Assembly: GCA_029339505.1 (NCBI GenBank)
Contig: JAQISU010000164.1
Coordinates: 1,426,001-1,490,000, forward strand
DNA from: Unio delphinus
Taxonomy: Eukaryota; Mollusca; Bivalvia; Unionida; Unionidae
DNA length: 64,000 nucleotides
Reading direction: 5' to 3'
The position numbers were made by a program, and so were the translations under genes. This document shows, one piece after another, positions 51,533-62,818 of this stretch; position 1 is the stretch's first letter; each line of letters starts with the position of its first letter. Under the pieces are notes generated by a model. It worked only from the letters and a program-made list of their open reading frames with translations. It was not told the origin of the DNA and did not search any database.

Positions 51533-52316
51533 GTAGGTGTAGTATGCCATTAATATTGGCTCAGAAGTTGATTGTGCTGCTAGTATATTTTTGGCATTGG
51601 CATGGTGTATAAAATGTTCTTTTATTGTTGGTATAGGTTTAGATTTAACTCATAAGCCTTGGAATTTGACATGTAACTTTAATGTAAGGGTAAAGAAAAT
51701 TTTAGAAAACTGCATTTATATTAGCAATGGATCTAGAAATTCTGGTGGCTTTTGATAGAAATCTTTGTTTCCAAAATAACAGTGCCCCCCACCCCTCTTC
51801 AAACCCATTCAAAGGAAATGTGACAGATTTAACAAAAAAGTGAGAAGGATACACATGATTATTAAATGTACTGGAAAATGTGTCATTTTCAGTTTTGGTT
51901 TTGCTGCTGCATTTGTATTAGTAGTATCTTTCCATGATTAACTGGTTTCCTCAAACTAATTATTTTTAAAAGAATCATTTCTTTCTTTCAGTACACTATA
52001 TTATATAATTTCACCCAACAAGTTTTTACTACCACTTTTCTATTATTTTAATAGAAATTTATTAATTGACAAAATGCAGAATTGAAAATACATAACACTT
52101 AATAGACAGGCTTTTCTGGTAAAGTCAGATGGTTAAGTTTATTTGATCTATTTCAAGGATGTTCAAAAATGTATATTGTTGCAGATATCTTTCGTTCTTA
52201 ATTTGGGTCTTGACTTTATAATTGTTCTTTCAAAGATATGCTTTGGGGACACTGCAATACAATTTAGATTAATTTGTTGTTATTTCAGGCTTAACTTCAT
52301 TTCTCAGTGCATGATT

Positions 52317-52500
52317 GGCTATACATGGTGGCCACTCTAAGTGGTTGATATAAGCTATACATGGTGGATACTCTAAGTGGTTGATAGGCTATACATGGTG
52401 GCCACTCTAGGTGATTGATAGGCTACACATGGTGGCCACTCTAAGTGGTTGATGGGCTATACATGGTGGTCACTCTAAATGGTTGATAGGCTATATATGG
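52317..52500. repeat. Minisatellite made from SINE tail, unit about 34 bp
   Basis: About five copies of GGCTATACATGGTGG-CCACTCTAAGTGGTTGATA. The unit begins with the 3' tail sequence of the tRNA-derived SINE that follows at 52505 in - orientation. Confidence 0.85.
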
Positions 52501-52504
52501 TGAC

Positions 52505-52692
52505 CACTCTAAGTAGTGGAGGAAGAACCCTGGTAAACCCCCGGTAGAAACCAACAACCCATGGGAAGGTACTGGCAAGCTTTCTCACATACATTAGCTG
52601 AGCTCAAGACTTGAACCCATGTGGACAGAGGTGAGATGGCAGTGATCGATAAAGGCGAGTGCTTAGACCACTTGGCCTCCCAGGGCTCCCAA
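52505..52692 (-). mobile_element. tRNA-derived SINE, - copy
   Basis: Inverted copy of the SINE at 18845, with GAAGAACCC, GGCAAGCTTTCTCACATA and a tRNA-like end TTAGACCACTTGGCC. It carries the tail-derived array on its 3' side. Confidence 0.75.
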
Positions 52693-53445
52693 TTTAAATA
52701 GCATTTGTTCAATTATAGGGTTTTTCATATATGAACTTTGACAACTTTGCTTTTCAGCATTATAAAATTTAAACAGTTGGGACAAAATAAACTTAGTGAC
52801 ACCTCATTTGATTGTCCGACTTAGGTAGAATGTGTACACTTGACGTAATCACCTTTGAATTAAACTTAGTCTTTGACACTTTTATTGATTGTCAATCAAT
52901 GAAGTAATCTGTAAACTAGACATAATGACCTTTGAATTTTACTTTATTAAAATATTTATTTCACAGTATAATGAACAAACCAATCCAATAAAATGTTAGA
53001 TATTTTTTATCTTCTCTGTGATGACGTGTTTTTCAGAGTATGTGCAATCAGAAACTTAAATCTGCCCAGCATACTTGGCAAATAGTGACTTCTGGATCTC
53101 AGATATTATCTTGTTAGATCAGAAATGATTCACTTAAATGTAAAAGTAATGTTATCAGGTTAAAAATTCTAGTGACATGTGAATATTCAATTTTATGTTA
53201 TTACAGTCCCAGTTAGCTGTAATAATTTTTCCACTGATGTTAAGATTCTGTGTTAAAGTTTTGAGTAATACATCTTCTAAATCAGTTGGTATATTGAACA
53301 GAATCTTGGATGTTATTCTACTGTGTGCCTAACTATTTTATTCTGCTATGATATATCTTCCCATGAATCAAAATCAGCCTTGGCCAGTAAGATACATAGA
53401 ATGTAAATAGTTTTATTTTTAACTGTTATGAAGCTGTTTGTTGTA

Positions 53446-53499
<54 letters not shown>
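53446..53499. repeat. (ATT)n microsatellite
   Basis: About 54 bp of ATT repeats. Confidence 0.95.
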
Positions 53500-53500
<1 letters not shown>

Positions 53501-53723
53501 CTATGTCTATGTCACACTAACTTTATTGATGTCTTAAGGATTCAGTGATGCATCATTGATAAATGTAACATGAACAATATTTGGAAGCCAGTTGAAACAA
53601 AAATTTTGCATACAAAGATTGCTGGAGAACCTTAGTTAATAGACACAGACTATAGGTCTACAGTGCTTGCTTTGGAAGTGTTAATCCTAATAAAATATAG
53701 CAGTATAAACTTGTCCATTTCAG

Positions 53724-53874
53724 GTCAGTAACAATTTACGAGGCTGCCTGAGCAATTTGAAGGTGAATAATGTGTCCAGAAATGTGAATGCCTTTCTTGT
53801 TGATGGAATTGACCAATGTTTTACACGCATAGTTCCAGGAGTCTACTTCTCTGGGAAATCATACGGAATTTATG
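53724..53874 (+). CDS. Laminin alpha exon, LG4 end
   Basis: Acceptor TTTCAG, donor GTAATA. It encodes NNLRGCLSNLKVNN and the second cysteine IDQCFTR, closing LG4, then leads toward LG5. Ends one base into a codon. Confidence 0.85.
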
Positions 53875-53999
53875 GTAATATTGTAGGACTTTTCAGCTGA
53901 ATTTTCACTGTTTTGTGATGACAGATCTAGGTCTGTGTGGTTTTCATTTGGATTCAACTTGTAAGTGCATTCAGTACATTGAATATAATTTAATGATGA

Positions 54000-54394
54000 A
54001 TTATTAATACACCTACTTTTAGGACATCTGTCTATACCCATTGTCAGGATATCTCTGTGGTTGTTGGGACATCTGTTTATATAAATTGTCAAGATATATA
54101 TAGGTTATTAGGATATTTGTATACACCCATTGTCAAGATATCTCTGTGGTTGTTACAAATATGATTATATCCATCATCAAGATATATATGTGGTTGTTAG
54201 CATATCCATTTACACCCATTGTCAAGGTATCTCTGTGGTGTTAATAATATCTGTTTAGACCCATTGTCAAGGTATCTCTGTGGTGTTAATAATATATGTT
54301 TAGACCCATTGTCAAGGTATCTCTATGGTGTTAATAATATCTGTTTAGACCCATTGTCAAGGTATCTCTGTGGTGTTAATAATATCTGTTTAGC
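54000..54394. repeat. Minisatellite, 45-bp unit, left block
   Basis: Repeats of ACCCATTGTCAAGGTATCTC-TGTGGTGTTAATAATATCTGTTTAG, more diverged to the left. The array is interrupted by the second hAT copy and resumes at 56372. Confidence 0.9.
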
Positions 54395-56371
54395 ATACAT
54401 GCCAACCATTACGCTTTTGGCGTAATCATTACGCTTTTTCCCACTAAATTCCGCGTTACGCGTTAACGTTTATAGATTACGCTTTTTCGATATATCCATC
54501 TTGCAAAAAAAAAAATATTTTTTTTTTCGTTTTTATTAGCATTACTTTATATTTTACATACTGTTTTATTTTTAATTAAAAAATACCCTGCTTCTACATA
54601 ACTACGATATACGAGTATACTTGTCCGTGGACTTTCCTAATATTCATGTTCTATTTATAGCAACTATCATGTTACTAAGATACTTTCAAACTTTCGACCT
54701 CATATTCTATTTATAGCGGCTTAGTGAGGAGAGAACAGACTGGTTTCTATTTTGTTTAAATCATTATGCACGTACTTTTTGTTCTAATTTCGTATAGTGC
54801 AGAACCAGTCTAAAAGTTTTTTTGCGCTAAAAAGTATTAAAAAATTCTCAATGCGTTTATGAGTGCAAAAAATATCTCTTAAATAATTTCACAGATGGGT
54901 TAGAAAAAGTCAATAATAAACAAAGCAAAATGTAATCAATCCTCCAAACACGACGAGGGCATCATCACGTGACGTCTAATCGTTGGCGCTAAATGGCTTC
55001 AGATGTTAAGATGGATTCTAGTCTTTGTGTATGTTAGAGCACATTTTTTTCCCCAAGAATTTCGCAGATGGATCAGAAAAAAGCAAAACAACGAGTCCTC
55101 CAAAGATTCAAAGATGAATATATGAATGGCATAATACAGCGTTCCATTCTAGGACAGCATCATGCTCATTGCAGACTGTGCGGAAACGATTTTAGCATTG
55201 GTCATGGTGGTAAATTTGATGTGGAAAAACACATGAAAACAAGGAAACACATCGAATTAGCTCGCATTACGAACTCTAATACTAAGGTAACTTCTTATTT
55301 ACAGCTGAGCTCAAGTGCAGACTTGAATACTATAAATGCTGAGGTGTTATTTACCGAGTTTTTAATAGAACACAGACTACCCTTAGCGGTAGCAGACCAT
55401 GTTGGTCCCTTGTTCAAGCGAATGTTTCCTGATTCGAAAATTGCGGAAAAATATGCTTGTGCAAGAACAAAATCATCTCACATTGTTTGGTGCCTAGCAG
55501 AAGATACTTCACTTAAAATTGCAGAAGCAATGAAAATTGGGCCGTTTAGTATTGCCACAGAGGGGAGTTGTGATTATGATGATAAAAAGTTGTACCCAGT
55601 ATGTGTTAGATACTTTGACAGTGAAAAAGGCAAAGTCATGAGTGTTCTTCTTTCTTTACCAGAATTAACAGTAGATTCCACTGGACAAAACATTTTTGAT
55701 TTGCTTGACAATGTTTTGAAGAAACATGACATAAGTTGGCAGAACTGTATGGGGTTTGCAGCTGACAGTCAAAAAACTTCAAAAGTGTTAGATTCTCTGT
55801 CAAGAGATATCCCTTTCTATTGCCACCCTTGTCTAACTTGGATCATCTTGAAGAAGAATTCCTGAAGTATCAAGTTGGGATTCTACCTGACAATATACTT
55901 AATGCAGATAGAGTTGATGTGCAATGGCACCTTATTTCCCAGCTAAAAGACTCTATCACTGGAAGAAATAAATTTCCTCTTCTTTGTCAGGTTATGAAAG
56001 GAATATTGGTTCTTTACCATTCTAATGCTGACTGTGAGTTATTGTTCAGTGTTGTTAACAAAAATAAAACTGAATTCAGGTCCAGGCTAAGTAACCCGGT
56101 ACTGAGTGCTCTACTGGTATGCAAAACATTCATGGCCTCAGCTGGTACAAAATGTTTTGAAATGCAACATAACAATCTGTTGCTTTCTAAAGCTAAAAGT
56201 GCTACATATGAACACTTGAACCATTAATGAATGATAAAAGACGAGAAAAGCAAATAAATCATTGTTAATTGTAATTGTAGTATGTTATATGTGGATTACT
56301 CTTTTTCTGCTTGGATTCCTCTTTTTGACCACTTGGATTACACTTTTTCCTCGTCAGGGGTTGGCATGTAT
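54395..56371 (+). mobile_element. hAT transposon, copy 2, 2.0 kb deletion derivative
   Basis: Same termini as 45809-49319, and nearly the same sequence over the first 1.4 kb and the last 0.55 kb. The middle of the transposase is deleted at about 55766. It is inserted in a minisatellite; flanks share GTTTAG but only 6 of 8 bases match, perhaps because the array changed later. Confidence 0.9.
55068..56227 (+). pseudogene. hAT transposase, internally deleted
   Basis: The N-terminal part (BED finger and first catalytic segment) is open at 55068-55865 but shifts frame after the deletion junction near 55766. The C-terminal dimerisation region is open in another frame (55820-56227). The CPCHLMHL region is absent. 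It could only move with help from an intact copy. Confidence 0.85.
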
Positions 56372-57040
56372 GGTTTAGACCCATTGTCAAGGTATCTCTG
56401 TGGTGTTAATAATATATGTTTAGACCCATTGTCAAGGTATCTCTGTGGTGTTAATAATATCTGTTTAGACCCATTGTCAAGGTATCTCTGTGGTTGTTAC
56501 AAATATGATTATATCCATCATCAAGATATCTCTGTGGTTGTTAGGATGTCTGCTTATACCCACTGTCAAGATATCTCTGCTTGTTTTATATTGTTTATAT
56601 CCATCATCAAATATATATATATATATATATATGTGGTTGTTAGGATGTCTGCTTACACCCACTGTCAAGATATCTCTTGTTGTTAACATATCTATTTAGA
56701 CCCATTGTCAAATTATCTCTTTGGTGTTTACAATATCTATTTACACCCATTGTCAAGGTATCTCTTTGGTGTTTACAATATCTCTTTATACCCATCATCA
56801 ATGTATCTCTGTGGTGTTTATAATAACTGTTTACACCCATTGTCAATGTATCTCTGTGCTATTTATAATATCTGTTTATACCCATTGTCAATGTATCTCT
56901 GTGGCGTTTATAATATCTGTTTATACCCAATATCAAGGTATCTCTGTGGTGTTAATAATATCTGTTTATACCCATTGTCAAGGTATCTCTGTATTGTTTA
57001 TACTATCTGTTTACACTCATTGTGAAGATCTCTGCCTGGT
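56372..57040. repeat. Minisatellite, 45-bp unit, right block
   Basis: Continuation of the array at 54000-54394, with a short (AT)n tract at about 56604-56631. Units vary in the TGTGGTGTT region. Confidence 0.9.
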
Positions 57041-57106
57041 TATAGGCTACAATTACTTACCATGAAAACCTCCACTAAAAGGAACATTGTTTCTAGTTAA
57101 CATATT

Positions 57107-57205
57107 CCATACAGGCTGTTACATGTTTCCCAGACATGCTGTTACATGTTTCCCAGACAGGCTGTTACATGTTTCCCAGACAGGCTGTTACATGTTGTCC
57201 AGATA
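57107..57205. repeat. Short tandem array, unit about 23 bp
   Basis: Four copies of AGGCTGTTACATGTTTCCCAG. Confidence 0.9.
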
Positions 57206-57404
57206 GACTGTTACCAGTTTCCACAACACTTCAACACCCTAAATAAGTAGCTAGATTCAAATTCACTATTTTTTTTTAGACTAGGTGCATGTTGCATCAC
57301 AATTTGGTAATCAACTAGAATATAAGGTGGTGGGGGTGGGGTTAAAGGGCCTCAAGGAAAATTGGTTGTGTTTAACTAATTGTGTTATCTTCTTTTAATA
57401 AAGA

Positions 57405-57405
<1 letters not shown>

Positions 57406-57446
<41 letters not shown>
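57406..57446. repeat. (ATT)n microsatellite
   Basis: About 40 bp of ATT repeats. From here to about 58600 the intron shows nothing else except a short ATTT run near 57610. Confidence 0.9.
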
Positions 57447-58599
57447 AAACTCCAGAACTATAAATGGTGTGTATGAGTACTGTAACAAATACTCCAGTCA
57501 ATTAGGGATATGGAGGGGACATAGTAATCCACACATAAAAGGTGCATGCTATGTCAAACCCAGTACTTTAAAGTCTTTGATTCACCTTTATGTGGTTCAC
57601 GTAACTTCCCATTTATTTATTTATTTATTTAAATCACCTATCAGACTCTCTTCATTTTCCCAGACTACATTATATGTAGCATGGATAGGATTTGCATTGG
57701 GAGGGGGAGGCCTTTTATGAATTCATATACAAATCTAATCAACATTTTTTATGGTTATGGCAGTGCGTGAAATAGCGACTGCCTTAACGACAAGTGACTA
57801 TATAGTACATGCATATCAATTTATAATAAGATCATGTGACCAGCCACTTATGGCATCTGCATCACCATGTTGACTCAGTGTTGTGTAATATGTACATAGT
57901 ACTGTTTATATGATGGACTAGATTAAAAATTAAGTACATAGCTTCATCTTTTTGTCCAATTGAAAAAAGGATGTTTCTCATTTGTTTTGGTTTTTTTCTT
58001 CAGTTTGCATTGGATTTTGTTATTTACAAAGTGGACGAGTGCCAAATGTAATCAAGTTAGTGTATACAGATTTAATTCAGAAATTATGTCTTTTTGTCAC
58101 AGGTAATGTGTGATTTTTTAATGTTAGAAAATCAGAGGCTGATGACTGTAAGAAGAGAAATGGATTTTACACAGTAACTTAAGTTCTAGAGCATCTTCCT
58201 TGACCAAAGTTTGTGGAGTGCTTGCACATTAAGAATGGAAGAGACGTGTTGAATTTATGATTAGAAGTTCAAATTGTGCCTCAAAATAAAATGTAGGCTT
58301 AATAACTTTTCTTCTAGGGTAAGCATCCAGACAAATCTTTGTGGAAGACATTTATGAACCCCATTTATCATGCTACAGTGAGAAAAAGCTCTAATGTGTG
58401 AGATACTAAAGTTGTAAAGTCCTCACTCATTAAACTGCTGACCCTTTTGTAGAATGGGGTATGGTCATGGATTCCCCAATTAGCTGGTTAAATATTCTTT
58501 TTTCATTGTTAATTTATTTCATTTAGTTTAATTAATGAGAACCATTTGTAGTAGGTTTAAAATAAGTAAATACTTTATTGTTTGTTTGTATTCAAATAA

Positions 58600-58870
58600 G
58601 TAAGTGCTATAATATTTGTGTTTGTACGCAAATATGTAAGTGCTGTATTTTTTGTTTGCAAATCAGCAAGTACTATATTTTCTATGTTGTATGCAAATTA
58701 GCAAGTACTATATTTTCTATGTTGTATGCAAATTAGCAAGTACTATATTTGTATGTTTGCATATAAGTCATCCAGTACCGTATATATTTCTATGTTTGTA
58801 TGAAGTTTCAGTAATTACTATATTTATGTGTTTGTAAATCAGCAAGTACTATATTTCTGTGTTTGTATAC
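58600..58870. repeat. Minisatellite, unit about 35 bp
   Basis: About seven diverged copies of GCAAATTAGCAAGTACTATA with a TTTGTATGTTTG spacer. Confidence 0.85.
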
Positions 58871-58987
58871 AAAAACCAGTATTGTCTTTACATACACCAC
58901 TTTATCACAGCGTTGTTGGGACATACCTCAGTGTAAGACCCCCTTACGTATACGGAAGGTTTCTTTTACAGCTTCCTTGAACAGTGG

Positions 58988-58992
<5 letters not shown>

Positions 58993-59033
<41 letters not shown>
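58993..59033. repeat. (GA)n microsatellite
   Basis: About 40 bp of GA repeats ending 45 bp before the acceptor of the next laminin exon. Confidence 0.95.
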
Positions 59034-59034
<1 letters not shown>

Positions 59035-59077
59035 ATTGTACTATCTATTTACACTCTTACCACACATGTGTTTTCAG

Positions 59078-59211
59078 ATAACAATTTTGTGGTGGGCAAC
59101 AAGCTTGAGATAACATTAGACTTCCGCACACACAAACAACATGGTATACTGCTCCATGTCAGCAATCCTGATGGGAGACAATCCATGACACTACAGCTAC
59201 ATGACGGCAAG
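59078..59211 (+). CDS. Laminin alpha exon, LG5 first part
   Basis: Acceptor TTTTCAG, donor GTAAGC. It encodes FVVGNKLEITLDFRTHKQHG and ILLHVSN, the start of LG5. Ends in phase 0. Confidence 0.85.
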
Positions 59212-59412
59212 GTAAGCAGCAGCAGGTCTCATTTTGATGAGATTTTTTTTGTTTTAGCAGTTGTTTAAACACTAATCTTGAGTTTTCAAAAACAATCTGA
59301 GAAAATATTTCTCTGTTCACTGAACTACTTAATATAGAATACAAACCCGCTTTTCTCACAAACAGCAATAAATGGAACATGGAAAGATAACTGGTTATAA
59401 GAAAGCACAAGA

Positions 59413-59620
59413 TAGGCTATATATGGCAGCCAGTATTAATGGTGAAGGAAGAACCCAGGAAAACCCCTGGAAAGAACCACTGATCCATGAGAAGCTACTA
59501 GCAAACTTTCTCACATACCCACATTGGCCGAATCTGAGACTTCAACCCACGCAAACAGAGGTGAGATGGCAGTGAGCCGTAACGGATAGAATTTTAGACC
59601 ACTCAGCCACTTGGGGCCCC
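59413..59620 (-). mobile_element. tRNA-derived SINE, - copy
   Basis: Inverted copy of the SINE at 18845, from GGCTATATATGGCAGCC (tail) to TTAGACCACTCAGCC (tRNA-like head). Confidence 0.75.
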
Positions 59621-59769
59621 AGAACTGTTTTTAGGAAAATTGTAAAGTTTATGATTAACCTTGCAAATTTCAAATCCTTTTGAATTTGAAGACTTACTTT
59701 TTGTGCACTAAATAGAAATGTTAATTTTTTATATATATGCCATTTTGTAAGTTTTAGAATGATTTTTAT

Positions 59770-60110
59770 GTTTAATACTACAACACTGCTAATTCACCAA
59801 TTTAGTGTTGTAATATTACAACACTGCTAATTCACCAATTTAGTGTAGTAATATTACAACACTGCTAATGCACAAATTTATTGTGGTAATACAACAGTGC
59901 TAATGTACCAATTTAGTGTTGTAATTCTACAACAGTGCTAATGTACCAATTTAGTGTTGTAATATTACAACACTGCTAATGCACAAATTTATTGTGGTAA
60001 TACTTCAGTGCTAATGTACCAATTTAGTGTTGTAATACTACAACAGTGCTAATGTACCAATTTAGTGTTGTAATACTACAATACTGCTAATGTACTAAAT
60101 AGGTTGATGC
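59770..60110. repeat. Minisatellite, unit about 38 bp
   Basis: About nine copies of CAATTTAGTGTTGTAATA-CTACAACA-CTGCTAATGTAC. Each unit contains a small inverted repeat GTTGTAATA/TACAAC. Confidence 0.9.
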
Positions 60111-60531
60111 TGAACTTTATTTTGTTTTCTTGTAGCAGCTACTGCCATACATTAGAGAGACCAATTTATGTACAGTGCTTTAGTTTTGGTCACATGATCG
60201 ATTGTAATACTGCATTATCACTGAATAATGTTATAATGAAAGGCATTATAATGAGGTAGATATGTATAGCATGTTTATGGACACTGATCCCACTTTTTTG
60301 GATGAATATGGATATATATAGAACCTACCACTATATAAACTAACATCATTTATCACATGGAACAATTTAATGGCATCCATTTACAGTATTATAAAAAGGG
60401 AGCACAGTAATTTGAAATTTGTTCCATTGGAATGACGAATTTGGTTTTCTCTGTGTAAGCTATTTATCCTCTGAAGTTAAACATATCTAACAAAAATGTA
60501 TCACTGGAATTTTTATTATTTTTATAACCAG

Positions 60532-60748
60532 CTTTTGTTTGGAGTGAGGAATGCTGGTGGAAACTACACAGCCATTACAAAGGATCCTTACAAGTATTGT
60601 AACAACCAATGGCACAAAATTCAGGCCAATGTTATTGACAATGTTGTGACACTACAAGTGGATGGCGATGAACCAATTGCAACCCCCTCACCTGGAGCCA
60701 CCCGGCAAACAGAAACAAATGCTCCACTGTATATAGGAGGCACACCAG
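60532..60748 (+). CDS. Laminin alpha exon, LG5 second part
   Basis: Acceptor AACCAG, donor GTTAGT. It encodes LLFGVRNAGG, NNQWHKIQANVIDNVVTLQV and APLYIGGTPG, typical middle LG strands. It ends one base into a codon. The closing exon of LG5 is not visible before 64000. Confidence 0.85.
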
Positions 60749-60999
60749 GTTAGTTGTCAGAATGTTTTCACTAAATCTACTCAAGTTTTATTTCTCAGTC
60801 TTACTGAATACTTTAGTGCCTGATACTGGTTATGAACATAATTCTTTTCTTTTTAAAAATTGAAATAAGAACTTTAAGATGGAGTTAGATAATTTCATCC
60901 TTTCTGAGACCAAAAAGTGCCCTTTATGTGATGCTGCACACATATACACTACATGCATTTATTTATTAATCACAGTAAATTTTAAACATTTTAGTTCAT

Positions 61000-61142
61000 G
61001 TTGCTATTAGGTAAGGTGGATTAGTTCATGTTGCTATTAGGTAAGGTGGATTCATTCATGTTGCTATTAGGTAAGGTGGATTAGTTCATGTTGCTATTAG
61101 GTAAGGTGGATTAGTTCATGCTGCTCTTAGGTAAGGTGGACT
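61000..61142. repeat. Short tandem array, unit about 31 bp
   Basis: Five copies of TTCATGTTGCTATTAGGTAA-GGTGGATTAG. Confidence 0.9.
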
Positions 61143-61599
61143 AATATCATGGTCCTTGCATCCATCTTGTTTCATTTATCATGTGTCCATCAATAATTGG
61201 TATTTTAAGCATCTTCTCAAAATCCACTGGGAAAGTTTTTACCAAATGTGGCAGAGAGAATCCTGTCATAAAGAGCTTTCATTTTTATACAGATGGTGAT
61301 GATCTACTTTCTAATATGTCCATCATTACTAAAAATAGAAAGACCTTTTGATGACTTCTTTTGATAAATTTAGAAAGAAAGTTTTATCAAATTTAACAGC
61401 ACATCCAAGTAAAAGAGACTTTAAAATTTTTACAAATGAATTGCAATCAAATATGACTTCTATTATTATAAATATAAAACCTTGTATAGGCTACATTTGA
61501 AAAACAGAATTTGGCTGACTTTGACAAAACTTTCTGTATTATATGACACTGTCGTAATATCAAATATTGATGAAGATGCAGAATATAGAGAGCCCTCAA

Positions 61600-62485
61600 A
61601 CAATGTTAACTTTTCTCCAATCCCAACATTTATAGGTCAAATAAACAATGAAAACAACATAAACCTTTATCCAAAGCCCACATTTATAGACCAAATAAAT
61701 AATGAAAACAATAGGAACCTTGTTTTCAATCCCTAAATTTACAGCGCAAATAAACACTGAAAACAAAAAGAACCTTTTTCCTATCCCTAAATTTATAGAC
61801 CTAATGAACAATGAACACAATATGAACCTTTCTCCAAGCCCCACATATATAGACTTAATGAAAAGTGAAATCAGTCAAAACATTCTCCAGTCCCCAAATT
61901 TTTAGACTGAATGAACATCAAAAACAATACAAACCATTCTCCAATCCAAACATTTATAAATCTAATAAACAATGAAAACAATAAGAACCATTCTCCAATC
62001 CCCACACATATAGACCTAATAAATAATTCAAACAATAGGAACCATTCTCCAATCCCCACACTTATAGACTTAATAAATAATTCAAACAATAGGAACCATT
62101 CTCCAATCCCCACACTTATAGACCTAATAAATAATTCAAACAATAGGAACCATTCTCCAATTCCCACACTTATAGACTTAATAAATAATTCAAACAATAG
62201 GAACCATTCTCCAATCCCCACACTTATAGACTTAATAAATAATTCAAACAATAGGAACCATTCTCCAATCCCCACACTTATAGATTTAATAAATAATTCA
62301 AACAATAGGAACCATTCTCCAATCCCCACACTTATAGACCTAATAAATAATTCAAACAATAGGAACCATTCTCCAATCCCCACACTTATAGACCTAATAA
62401 ATAATTCAAACAATAGGAACCATTCTCCAGTCCCTAAATTAATAAACCAAATGAACAATGAGAATAGTAGGATCTGTTCTCCTTT
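61600..62485. repeat. Minisatellite, unit 54 bp
   Basis: About sixteen copies of a unit with CATTCTCCAATCCCCACACT and AATAATTCAAACAATAGGAA. The left copies are diverged and the middle ones nearly identical. Unit length is a multiple of three, so 195-codon frames are open on both strands; not taken as genes. Confidence 0.95.
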
Positions 62486-62551
62486 TCCACATTCATAAAC
62501 TTAATAAACAGTAAAAACATCCCCACATTTATAAACCTAATGAACAATGAC

Positions 62552-62818
62552 TGCTCTGGTGGCCTAAGTGGTAGAGCATGCACCTCAGATGCGAAAGATT
62601 GCAGGTTGGAACCCAGCCAAGTCATACCAGAAACATATAGAAATGGTAATGTCAGCTGCCTTACTAGGTGATCAGTATAAGAAGTTAGTGTTAGAACTGG
62701 TCAGCCTGGTGTCATGCTACATGTCTGCGGCATTATGCCCCGGAGCTAGACATCACTATAAACTGCCATACTACAGACATCATAGGGATATGGCTGAAAA
62801 ATTGTTAAAGCTACGTTA
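62552..62818 (+). mobile_element. Second tRNA-derived SINE
   Basis: A tRNA-like head (GGCCTAAGTGGTAGAGC as box A, GGTTGGAACCC as box B with one change) followed by a conserved-looking body ending GATATGGCTGAAAAATTGTT. Different from the SINE at 18845. The body could be compared with known SINE core families. Confidence 0.65.

Noticed and set aside
61911..62498. 195-aa protein gene
   Set aside because: The 54-bp tandem unit gives open frames on both strands; no start context or domain.
62552..62625. Functional tRNA gene
   Set aside because: Box A and B are present, but the sequence continues into a SINE-like body and the T arm is changed.
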